Shown one piece after another: positions 6,564-14,487 of a stretch of 33,678 bases of DNA; the first letter of the stretch is position 1, and every line of letters starts with the position of its first letter. The stretch covers positions 1-33,678 of the forward strand of contig JAGXRX010000017.1 in the NCBI GenBank assembly GCA_018335655.1, written 5' to 3'. The position numbers and the translations under genes are program-made. Source of the DNA: Erysipelothrix sp. (GTDB lineage: Bacteria > Bacillota_I > Bacilli_A > Erysipelotrichales > Erysipelotrichaceae). The notes under the pieces were generated by a model. The model worked only from the letters and a program-made list of their open reading frames with translations. It was not told where the DNA came from and searched no databases.

Positions 6564-9500
6564 TTATATTTTATCAATATTAAATTCTAATTTCAATGTA
6601 TTATTCTTAGATTCGTATATTTTCCCTAATATGTCTGTGTGAAGTTTTTGAAGTTTGATTATTGATTTTCCAATAGTTGGCATTAATTGTTTTTTCTCAT
6701 AATAGTGAATTGGTTTAATCTCAATTGTATTCTTAGTATCATTGTTAGTGGCTGTAAACTTCCATATGTCTTTAATTATGCTTACTGATCCATCAATATT
6801 TTTTTCCTGTTTTTCAATGTACATCAACTCGTCTCTGTGCATTGAAAATAAGAAATCATATGTTTTATCAATGCTTTTCTTATCCATTTGTTCTTGATAC
6901 CAATCTGTTTCAATAAAATATAGGTTTTTCTTACCAGAATATCTCACATCACTGCGACGTATAGTGACAAATTTATACTGATTCTTATCGTTTACGTAGA
7001 AATCAGTTCTATAAGGAGATATCTGTTGAAGTACAACTCGTTTTTGCTTATTGGTGAATAATGAATCCTCATATTTACTTGATATATCTATATGACTATT
7101 TAATCTTCCATCAACATATGCAATTGACTTTATCTCAGGTCCATTACCTTTCTTGGAAAATTTTTGGACACTGCCATGGTTATTGTAATAAACACTAAAT
7201 GGATTTTCTTTTAATTCTTTGAATTCTCTCATATACTGATTTACAATTTCTACTAGTTTCTCAAATGTTTTTGGATCATGCTTTGCCATAAGATATTTAT
7301 TTTGAACTTTATTAGCAATAATATCTTGTGCAAGTGTAAGAAATTTAGGGTCATAAATATCCTTGTATTTCTTTATAACAACCTCACCCTCTTCAGTTTG
7401 TCTTGTTGAATATATCGTTTGATCACTTACTGAACGGTTTGGTTTCTTATCAACTTTATGAGATATCTTAATCTTTGATTCTAAAAATTTGAAAGGTAAA
7501 TCATCTTTAAATTCATGTTCTTCAGCGAGTTCTCTTAAAGGTACTAATTTTTGCATAAATGACTCAGTGAGAAAATCTTTGTAATCATAGACTGGTATAC
7601 CATCAGTATTGATTTCAACATCTTTGTTTTCTATCAAAATATTATCGAAAACTTTAGAGAAATGACTTTGCTGTGTTAATAGTGTCAGCGTAGCAGCATC
7701 AATGGCATGATGAAAATAGTTCTCGTCACGTGATTTCTTAATTCCAATCTTACCTCTTAACATAGCAGTAATTTTACCGTTTATTGGGACTACTCTTGTT
7801 GGTATTTGATTTACCTTAAAGTAATCTTGAAGAGTATTTAATACAACTCTTGAAGCATATCTTGTATCCACAAGATTTCTGGCTATAAAATCTTTCATAT
7901 TTGAGTAAGATGTGATTTCTCTCTCATCTAGCAAATAATTCAATTTTTTCTTATTTGCACCGTATTTATATGCTGCAAGATTTGATACGTAATACCTAAA
8001 TGATTCTTCACTCCAACCGTCAAACTTATTACTTCTAAATGCTTGAAGCGGTGTGAGATTCCCTTTTTCTCTATTAGCTTTATTAGTTACAAGAACTTTA
8101 TTTGCCATAGAATCATCAAGTGAAACTGAGAGTGGAATAATGTGATCAATATCATATGCATTTGGATCACTTAGAATTGAGTTTATGTTTAAACATTCCC
8201 CCGTATATACACATTTGCATTCTTGCTCTTTATAGAGTCTAAGTTTAAGGCGTGTTTTGGAATTGATCTCTGTTTCTCCAACGATTTCTTGTAAACTTTT
8301 GTTTAGAGTTTCCAAATTCTTTTGAGCTTTTCTTATCAATGATTTCTTTTCATCACTATTCTTTTCTCTTGCTAACTCTACAAAAATCTTACTAGCTTCA
8401 CCATAATTCTTGCGAATTTGATTAACAACTTTAATTGCTTCTTGTTGAGCTCGTTTTGCAACAGGACTAAGAATCGCAGTTCGATCATATGGGATGTCCT
8501 TTAAACCAATTAAGTGATCTGTATTGAGTTGGTTCAAATGTAATCTGTGGATTATCTGCATCTGATTATCAGTTGAATCAAAGAGTTCATTATTTAATTG
8601 ATAAATTGCTTCTAAAGATAAAGAATGATATCCTCCTATTTTTGAAATTTGACTAAGTGGTTTAATATCATCTATATGAATGATTGGTAATCTCTCTTGT
8701 AACTGTATCAGTTTTTCAAATCTCTCTTCAATAACTTTTGTAGAAGTTAAAATCACCATAATTTCATCAATAACGGCAAAATTATCCAGGTAGAGTTGAT
8801 GACGTGATTCATCAACTGCTTTAAGAACTAATTTCAAACCTATAAACTCAGAAAAAATTGGTTCGTCTTTTGCATTGACACGATATCCCTTAATATCTTC
8901 GGTAGTAACATTCAAATGTTTTGTAAGTTTTGACATGGTAATTGAATGAGCTTTGTCTTCACGGATTAGAACTCTAATGATATCTTTTTTTGTCTCAATG
9001 TCTATTGATTCATTTAATACTTTAAGATTATTTAAATCATTCAAAATGTTAAACAGTTCTGCACTTGGAGCTTGTTTAGGAGCTCTAAAATGCTCAGGAT
9101 AAATCGAACATCGACCTCTCATTTTTTCAATGAGATCAATGATTTCAATAGATCCATCATCTTGAACTATAAAACGACCATAAATCGATGGAGATTTCAT
9201 ACTTCCGGGCCCATCCGAAAAATGTCTTCTTCGATTGATTAGCTCGATAACACCATTAACGAATAACTCGCTTACTGATTGATTATTAAGAATTTGTCTT
9301 GCTTCTTTCTCATAATGCTTAGTTCTAAAGATATTATCTGAACCTTTGAAATGACCTTTTTCTTCTAATCTTTGAAGTTGAATCTCGCAAACATATAGTC
9401 CACTTGCAATGAGTTTGTCACTCATAGACAATGATGCTTTTGCGGTTTCTTCATCTTTCACTTTTTCATCTTCAACAACTTCAAAGCTAGATCCACGTTT

Positions 9501-9836
9501 TTTAACAATATGATATAAAGCAGTAAACAATTCTTCATTTGATAATTTTTGTCTAATCCCTTTTACACGTAATTCGATAGGATTTGAAAGAATTTCATAA
9601 TCTTCTTTTACTAAACCCTCTTTTATCGCCAACTTAACAAAATCTTTAACACGGTGTACACGGCGGCGATTTAGTCTTCTACCACTTCTGAAAGTTCTTC
9701 GCTTAACATTCTCTCCAGCTTGACCTTCTTTAAATAGTCTAACTCCAGCATCAATAATCTTACCCGAATCTTCATCAGTCACTGCCCATCCAACAGAAGT
9801 TATGCCAATATCTAAACCTACAATGATTTTAGTCAT
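6564..9836 (-). CDS. cas9: RNA-guided endonuclease Cas9 (compact, SaCas9/St1Cas9-like)
   Basis: A 1090-residue Cas9, the crRNA:tracrRNA-guided nuclease of type II systems. RuvC-I is IIVGLDIGITSVGW with Asp9. The arginine-rich bridge helix is at about 44-64 (VKRRTFRSGRRLNRRR). A recognition lobe runs to about 450. RuvC-II is KIFVELAREKN with Glu487. HNH is YDIDHIIPLS with Asp564 and His565, plus Asn588 in NKANREKG. RuvC-III is HHAIDAA with His710 and Asp713. The remaining 300 residues hold the WED and PAM-interacting regions. Spacing of the catalytic residues runs nearly parallel to S. aureus Cas9 (offset about 8-10), and the length puts it in the compact class. All catalytic residues are present, so it should be active. 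GGGAGGGAG upstream of the ATG is a strong ribosome binding site. Confidence 0.99.
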   Translation of the reverse strand: MTKIIVGLDIGITSVGWAVTDEDSGKIIDAGVRLFKEGQAGENVKRRTFRSGRRLNRRRVHRVKDFVKLAIKEGLVKEDYEILSNPIELRVKGIRQKLSNEELFTALYHIVKKRGSSFEVVEDEKVKDEETAKASLSMSDKLIASGLYVCEIQLQRLEEKGHFKGSDNIFRTKHYEKEARQILNNQSVSELFVNGVIELINRRRHFSDGPGSMKSPSIYGRFIVQDDGSIEIIDLIEKMRGRCSIYPEHFRAPKQAPSAELFNILNDLNNLKVLNESIDIETKKDIIRVLIREDKAHSITMSKLTKHLNVTTEDIKGYRVNAKDEPIFSEFIGLKLVLKAVDESRHQLYLDNFAVIDEIMVILTSTKVIEERFEKLIQLQERLPIIHIDDIKPLSQISKIGGYHSLSLEAIYQLNNELFDSTDNQMQIIHRLHLNQLNTDHLIGLKDIPYDRTAILSPVAKRAQQEAIKVVNQIRKNYGEASKIFVELAREKNSDEKKSLIRKAQKNLETLNKSLQEIVGETEINSKTRLKLRLYKEQECKCVYTGECLNINSILSDPNAYDIDHIIPLSVSLDDSMANKVLVTNKANREKGNLTPLQAFRSNKFDGWSEESFRYYVSNLAAYKYGANKKKLNYLLDEREITSYSNMKDFIARNLVDTRYASRVVLNTLQDYFKVNQIPTRVVPINGKITAMLRGKIGIKKSRDENYFHHAIDAATLTLLTQQSHFSKVFDNILIENKDVEINTDGIPVYDYKDFLTESFMQKLVPLRELAEEHEFKDDLPFKFLESKIKISHKVDKKPNRSVSDQTIYSTRQTEEGEVVIKKYKDIYDPKFLTLAQDIIANKVQNKYLMAKHDPKTFEKLVEIVNQYMREFKELKENPFSVYYNNHGSVQKFSKKGNGPEIKSIAYVDGRLNSHIDISSKYEDSLFTNKQKRVVLQQISPYRTDFYVNDKNQYKFVTIRRSDVRYSGKKNLYFIETDWYQEQMDKKSIDKTYDFLFSMHRDELMYIEKQEKNIDGSVSIIKDIWKFTATNNDTKNTIEIKPIHYYEKKQLMPTIGKSIIKLQKLHTDILGKIYESKNNTLKLEFNIDKI
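6568..6596 (-). promoter_or_regulatory. tracrRNA promoter inside the 3' end of cas9
   Basis: On the minus strand TTGAAA (6596-6591), 17 bp, then TAAAAT (6573-6568) lie in the last codons of cas9. The predicted start at about 6561 is roughly 10 nt before the anti-repeat. Confidence 0.7.
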
Positions 9837-9978
9837 TCTACTCCCTCCCTTTCCTAAATATTACACTAGAATAAACACATAAATAAACAGTTACTTTCAT
9901 CATTTCATGAATTAATTCTGTTTTGGAATATTTACTTTTGAGTTTGCTATCATAATGGTGTCATAATTATGGTATTTT

Positions 9979-10011
9979 GGACAATTAATTCAATAAATGA
10001 AATTAATGTCC
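9979..10011. repeat. Imperfect inverted repeat upstream of cas9
   Basis: GGACAATTAATTCA and TGAAATTAATGTCC flank a 5-bp centre. With the nearby CATAATTATG palindrome (9962-9971) and the doubled TCATAAT around 9952-9966, it forms a symmetric AT-rich block 115-175 bp upstream of cas9. There is no T-run, so it is not an obvious terminator; it may be a regulatory site. The rest of the 9837-10130 gap shows no gene. Confidence 0.45.
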
Positions 10012-10026
10012 GAATAATTACACATA

Positions 10027-10056
10027 GAAAAGAACACCCCTAAAGATGTTCTTTCC
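10027..10056 (-). terminator. Terminator of the GH94-like gene
   Basis: AAAGAACA (10029-10036) pairs with TGTTCTTT (10047-10054). The minus-strand 3' side ends in TTCTTTTC, a modest T-tract. It lies about 75 bp after the stop codon. Confidence 0.6.
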
Positions 10057-10130
10057 TATAACCATGTCTCAATTTGACAATTATTTATTACTTAAATACG
10101 TAATATGCTCAATGATATAGCTAACAACAC

Positions 10131-13100
10131 CTATCTCAACACACTTCCATCCACATACACATTAATCTTATCAATCATACCATCTCTTCTAAACAAGCTT
10201 TGACTCACTTGAGTATCGAGTGTATCGGTATTTTCAAAACGTTTTTCACTTCCATCAATGTAAGAGACCACGATGTGCTTTTGATCTGACAACGTATAGA
10301 TCACAGGAACTGTACAGAACGTAAATCCTAAGGATTGTGCTTGTAAAGTAATCTCTGTTTCATGGGATGTTCTTGGAAGTGACCATGTCTTCTTCTCTGT
10401 TAAGAACTCAGCTTTATCAAGTAAAAGTGGATTAAACTGCACAAGTCCATTTTTGACATTCACACCTAGTTCTCCTAAGCGAGAAATAAAGTCTTCTTTA
10501 ACTTGACCAGTAAGTCCTGGTTGTTGAGCTCCTGAGAATGAAGGTGTATGAGAATAAGCATCTGTAGGGAAAGCTCCATATTCTTCAGGTGTCTTCTCTA
10601 CCCCAATACCATGTTTAGTCACATGATAATCATTCTTGAGTGCTAAAGCTTCTTCATTAATTCCATGTGAATCAACGACATCATTGAAAGTTTCTTGGGT
10701 TGCTAAGACAAGTTTTGAAACCATGTGCCAGTAGATAGAACCTAAACCTTCATATTTATAGAAAGTACCTGAGCGTCCTGTAAAGGCATGATGATTAAAG
10801 AGATCTGCGAATATTTCCTTCACAACCTTAACATCTTCATCCTTGTATTCTTTGGTTGCTTTAAGTGCTGCTTCAATATCATAGCCATTTCTGAATTGAC
10901 CATTGAAGTGATAATGTCCATTCACATCTTTTTGAATAAAGCGAGTACGCCCTTGTTTGAGTTCTTCTTTTAAAATTACTGAAGAATTGACAAGTTCTTG
11001 TGACACATTATTCTTCTCTAAGAACTTAGGAAGTGCTCTATTAGGATAAAGCATATAACTATCTTGATCTTCACGATAAATAGAGCTACTACGTAGTGCT
11101 TTTAATACTGCACTACTTTCTGTTGCACTAAGTGCTTTAGAACTTAAGACTGAAACTTGTCCCTCAAGCATTTCATACAGATGTGAGATACTGCAGCTTT
11201 CTTTATCAAACTTAATAAGATTATATGAGTGATAAAGATTATCTTCTCGTTTGTTCTTATGGATTGAATCTTTTAAGTGAGTAAGTGATTGTTCAATAAA
11301 TTCTTTTAATGAAGTCACAGAAAGTGATACTTTCTCTCCTTCAAATCCATGTTCATATACACTGTTTCGATAGACTTCACCAATCTTACCTAAAGCTTTC
11401 ATCATTTCAAAACGATGTTCATCAGTGATCGATTGTCCAAGGTAAGATGAAGTATTCTTTAAGACAGCCGCAGTTTCATTAAACATGGTTGCAACTTCTT
11501 TAGAAACATCAATAGATTCTACACTGAGTTCTTCGACTAAAGTATGCATAAAGGATTGGAAGCGATGAATGTAGTAGAGTGTGACCATGGATAAACCATT
11601 ACCTACAAGTGCATTGTTCGCATCATTCCATTCAGGACGTTGCGTGTTCATCCAAATACCACCCTCAGGGACATAATTAGATAGCTTCGCAAGAAGCATG
11701 ACTAATAATTTCTCCATCAAGTTTACTTTATAGATTTGATCATTCTTAGACAGTAACTTACCATCTGAACCTAACTTATCTACTTTTGAGTGAATGTGTT
11801 TCTCAACCTTGTAGTCATAGATAATACTATTTCTAGGATCTTCAACTAAGGAATCAAAGCCTTTGATTCGATATGGAACATTGGCATACACAAAGATATT
11901 TTTTTGAAGTAAATCTTTAAGTTTCTTAGGATGATAAGCATTGGATAATTCCATAAGTTTAAGAAGATAAATGATTTGATGATCTCCCCAGTATCCAATA
12001 TTTGACCAAGGTTCTTCAGGATTGAGTACTTCCCAGTCTAAGCCATTCTTAGTAATACGATATGGATTATATCCATCTGCCGTGGAAGCATTCACAAACT
12101 TCGCAATAATACTTTCAATGAACTCTGGATAAGACACTGATAAAGCTTCCCAGTTTTGGAAGATGTCACGCCAGTTGCCTTCAAAGTTAAGTTTCTTACT
12201 ACCATCTTCTTGTGCAATCTCAATACTGAAACGATTCCAAGGACGACTTGGATCACCATGGCGGCGACTGAATGTTAATGGTAAATATTCAAGGACAAGA
12301 CGCTCAAAGTCAGAATCTTTTAATGACAATACTTTTTGGTGAAGTTCATTATAGTTAAGTTCAACAGGAAGTTGATTCATAAAGTCTAAATGCTTAGCAT
12401 AGATTTCTTTATTCCAAACCTTCACAAATGCTTTAAAATCATCACGTTGTATTTGATAACCATCTGCATAGACACCACCACGCATGATATTAAATAAAGT
12501 ATTTGAGAAATGACGATAACTTGTTTTGTCATTGGCTGTGCTTTGGAAACCATCTGCTTCAAACACAAGTTTCTTAAGATTGAAATCTCCTTTTTGAACA
12601 TCTGCATCAATCTCTTCAAGTAAAGCATGATTTTCTTTAATGTCTTTAATAAGCTTTTCAACATGATTACGACTTTGGTTAAGTTCAGAGACAATAACCC
12701 ATTGTTTAGATTCGTGTGATTTAAGAGTAATTGTTTCACACACATAGTATGATCCACGTCTTCCCTTCACATCAAATTCTGTGTGGATATCATGACCTAA
12801 AGAGAATGCGTGAACTTGTTGTTCAGATAAAAGGATGTGAGGTTGATTTAAACCTTTTGACCATACAGTGGTGGTCTTGAGTGATTCACTTGGTTCTGCT
12901 TTGTCTGTTAAGATTGAGCTTAGTGTAAATAAACCTAATCCAACCTCTTCCACTAACTCACAACGTTTGTATCCATCAAGCAGTGTACTTAGTGAACTTT
13001 GCAAGTTTGTGTTAACACCATATGGAAGAATATTGCGAATTCCATCAAGTACTTTAACACTAACTTCTTTACCTTTTAAGTTAACTAAATTTGATTCTTT

Positions 13101-13580
13101 AATAAATCCAAAGGTATTACTGTTTTTCCATGTATAACTAAAACTGACTCCTAAATCATGATTGATCTCTTCAAAGATAATTTTATTGCCAATCGTGTTT
13201 TTATAAAGGTTTCGAGTGATCTTATAGACATTATGATGGTGCAACGAAAACGGTTTCCATAAAAAACTTTTTTCATCGTCTAAGACGATGAGGGTTGTGT
13301 TTGATCCAGTTGTTTCAATGCTGTCATGAATTTTGTCATCTGTATAATATGGGAATAATGCTGATTCAGCATTATTTCTTCCACATGTGAGACCACCTGT
13401 GCTTGAGATAAACATCCAGTGATCCGTATCACTCACAATGGTCATAAAGAATGGATTCATGTGATGATAGTTTTCAATTTTGAAGAATGTTTCCTCTTTA
13501 ATCATCACTGTCTCAAGTGATGTCTTCCCTTTTTCATCATTAAGTGATGAGTTTCCAAAAAGTAATTTGGATGATTGCAT
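10131..13580 (-). CDS. Very large GH94-like protein (cellobiose-phosphorylase-related)
   Basis: A 1149-residue cytoplasmic-looking protein without a signal peptide. The N-terminal third carries segments seen in large proteins annotated as cellobiose phosphorylase (COG3459): HWMFISSTGGLTCGR and NAESALFPYYTDDK, as in a beta-sandwich followed by a helical barrel. The middle holds DPSRPWNRF, NFEGNWRDIFQNWEAL, GYNPYRITKNGLDWE and GYWGDHQIIYLLKL, and later GGIWMNTQRPEWNDANNALVGNG, which look like the acidic and aromatic loops of an (alpha/alpha)6 barrel. The true substrate, and whether it phosphorolyses or hydrolyses, cannot be told; it is longer than typical GH94 enzymes (about 800). I chose the internal ATG at 13580 because the ATGGAGG at 13598 forms its ribosome binding site. 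It is monocistronic, with a strong promoter and a cre-like site upstream. Confidence 0.6.
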   Translation of the reverse strand: MQSSKLLFGNSSLNDEKGKTSLETVMIKEETFFKIENYHHMNPFFMTIVSDTDHWMFISSTGGLTCGRNNAESALFPYYTDDKIHDSIETTGSNTTLIVLDDEKSFLWKPFSLHHHNVYKITRNLYKNTIGNKIIFEEINHDLGVSFSYTWKNSNTFGFIKESNLVNLKGKEVSVKVLDGIRNILPYGVNTNLQSSLSTLLDGYKRCELVEEVGLGLFTLSSILTDKAEPSESLKTTTVWSKGLNQPHILLSEQQVHAFSLGHDIHTEFDVKGRRGSYYVCETITLKSHESKQWVIVSELNQSRNHVEKLIKDIKENHALLEEIDADVQKGDFNLKKLVFEADGFQSTANDKTSYRHFSNTLFNIMRGGVYADGYQIQRDDFKAFVKVWNKEIYAKHLDFMNQLPVELNYNELHQKVLSLKDSDFERLVLEYLPLTFSRRHGDPSRPWNRFSIEIAQEDGSKKLNFEGNWRDIFQNWEALSVSYPEFIESIIAKFVNASTADGYNPYRITKNGLDWEVLNPEEPWSNIGYWGDHQIIYLLKLMELSNAYHPKKLKDLLQKNIFVYANVPYRIKGFDSLVEDPRNSIIYDYKVEKHIHSKVDKLGSDGKLLSKNDQIYKVNLMEKLLVMLLAKLSNYVPEGGIWMNTQRPEWNDANNALVGNGLSMVTLYYIHRFQSFMHTLVEELSVESIDVSKEVATMFNETAAVLKNTSSYLGQSITDEHRFEMMKALGKIGEVYRNSVYEHGFEGEKVSLSVTSLKEFIEQSLTHLKDSIHKNKREDNLYHSYNLIKFDKESCSISHLYEMLEGQVSVLSSKALSATESSAVLKALRSSSIYREDQDSYMLYPNRALPKFLEKNNVSQELVNSSVILKEELKQGRTRFIQKDVNGHYHFNGQFRNGYDIEAALKATKEYKDEDVKVVKEIFADLFNHHAFTGRSGTFYKYEGLGSIYWHMVSKLVLATQETFNDVVDSHGINEEALALKNDYHVTKHGIGVEKTPEEYGAFPTDAYSHTPSFSGAQQPGLTGQVKEDFISRLGELGVNVKNGLVQFNPLLLDKAEFLTEKKTWSLPRTSHETEITLQAQSLGFTFCTVPVIYTLSDQKHIVVSYIDGSEKRFENTDTLDTQVSQSLFRRDGMIDKINVYVDGSVLR

Positions 13581-13627
13581 TATGATATTTTCCTCCATTT
13601 ATCATTACGACTTCCTTCTATAACTTG

Positions 13628-13656
13628 ATTATATAGTGCCTAATTTTTAAAAACAA
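13628..13656 (-). promoter_or_regulatory. Promoter of the GH94-like gene
   Basis: On the minus strand TTGTTT (13656-13651), 17 bp, TATAAT (13633-13628); the predicted start is near 13621, about 40 nt before the chosen ATG. Confidence 0.75.
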
Positions 13657-13718
13657 TACACTTTAAGTGATAGATTAAGCTTAATTTTGATAGTTTTGTG
13701 AATTATGCACTAAAATTA

Positions 13719-13732
13719 AGAAAACGTTTTCA
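13719..13732 (-). promoter_or_regulatory. cre-like palindrome (CcpA or other LacI-family site)
   Basis: On the minus strand TGAAAACGTTTTCT, which fits the Bacillus cre pattern TGWAARCGYTWWCW at every position; its core GAAAACGTTTTC is a perfect palindrome. It is centred about 105 bp upstream of the predicted start of the GH94-like gene, a place more typical of activation than of road-block repression. A dedicated LacI-type regulator is an alternative. Confidence 0.7.
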
Positions 13733-13751
13733 TAAATCACAAATTTAAGAG

Positions 13752-13777
13752 AAAAACAGGAAAATTACCTGTTTTTT
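13752..13777. terminator. Symmetric hairpin between the iron ABC operon and the GH94-like gene
   Basis: AAAACAGG (13753-13760) pairs with CCTGTTTT (13768-13775), with T or A runs on both sides, so it could stop transcription from either direction. It may back up the ABC-operon terminator 50 bp upstream. Confidence 0.5.
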
Positions 13778-13826
13778 CTGAAATTGCATTTTGCAAATAT
13801 TCCATCTTTTATGACATGGTTTTTAT

Positions 13827-13850
13827 AAAAAAAAGACATCCTTTGATGTC
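13827..13850 (-). terminator. Terminator of the iron ABC transporter operon
   Basis: GACATC (13835-13840) pairs with GATGTC (13845-13850) around a 4-nt loop, followed on the minus strand by eight T. It ends 10 bp past the ATPase stop. Confidence 0.85.
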
Positions 13851-13859
13851 CTTGATTTA

Positions 13860-14486
13860 TTAAATTTCAACAATCGTATCAGCCATAGCTTTCGCATCAT
13901 TCACATCATGAGTGACCATGATGACAGTAACACCTTTTTGTTTAAACCATACTTTCATTTGACCACGCATACGCGCTTTTAATTCCGTGTCAAGATTTGA
14001 GAATGGTTCATCAAGACAAAGTACTTTAGGTTGTGACGCAAGTGCGCGTGCAATCGCAATACGTTGTTGCTGACCACCAGAACATTGTGAAGGTTTACGA
14101 TTATGAAAATCTTTTAGATCCATCATTCCTAACAATTCATTTACTATCATTTTTTTATAAGGTTTATCTTCTTTTCTTACGCCATAGCCAATATTATCCG
14201 CAATACTCATGTGAGGAAACAACGCATAATCTTGAAATAGTAAACCTACTTTACGATCGTGAGGTTCAATATGAATATCATTACTAGTCAAGGTTTTACC
14301 ATCAAGGATAATAGTACCAGACACTGGTTTTTCAAGCCCTGCAAGACATCGAAGTAAGGTTGTCTTTCCTTTACCACTTGGTCCTAGTATCGCAGTAAAA
14401 GAGCCTGCTTCCACGCTCATGTTTAGGTTTTCAAATAAGACATGTTGTCCAAAGGAAAATGTTAGATTTTTTACTTCAAGAAACAT
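13860..14486 (-). CDS. ABC transporter ATPase, ferric-iron type (FbpC-like, short)
   Basis: A 208-residue nucleotide-binding subunit that powers the adjacent permease. Walker A is GPSGKGKT (35-42), the Q-loop is LLFQDYALFPH (Gln85), the signature is CSGGQQQR (135-142), Walker B is VLCLDEP (155-161) and the switch His is 193. The protein ends 15 residues after the H-loop. It therefore lacks the C-terminal TOBE/regulatory domain found in full-length FbpC or PotA proteins of about 350 residues; the terminator right after the stop shows this is a natural end. I took the start at 14486 because AGGAGG precedes it in the permease stop region. It is the last gene of the three-gene operon. Confidence 0.9.
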   Translation of the reverse strand: MFLEVKNLTFSFGQHVLFENLNMSVEAGSFTAILGPSGKGKTTLLRCLAGLEKPVSGTIILDGKTLTSNDIHIEPHDRKVGLLFQDYALFPHMSIADNIGYGVRKEDKPYKKMIVNELLGMMDLKDFHNRKPSQCSGGQQQRIAIARALASQPKVLCLDEPFSNLDTELKARMRGQMKVWFKQKGVTVIMVTHDVNDAKAMADTIVEI

Positions 14487-14487
14487 G

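Noticed and set aside
9979-10011. Inverted repeat as end of a mobile element
   Set aside because: No transposase, no second copy and no target duplication visible in the window.
12422-13137. Open frames overlapping the GH94-like gene on both strands
   Set aside because: They lie inside a well-supported 1149-residue coding region and have no family motif or ribosome binding site.
14033-14287. 84-codon frame antisense to the ABC ATPase
   Set aside because: It is opposite the conserved Walker and signature regions; composition reflects the gene on the other strand.
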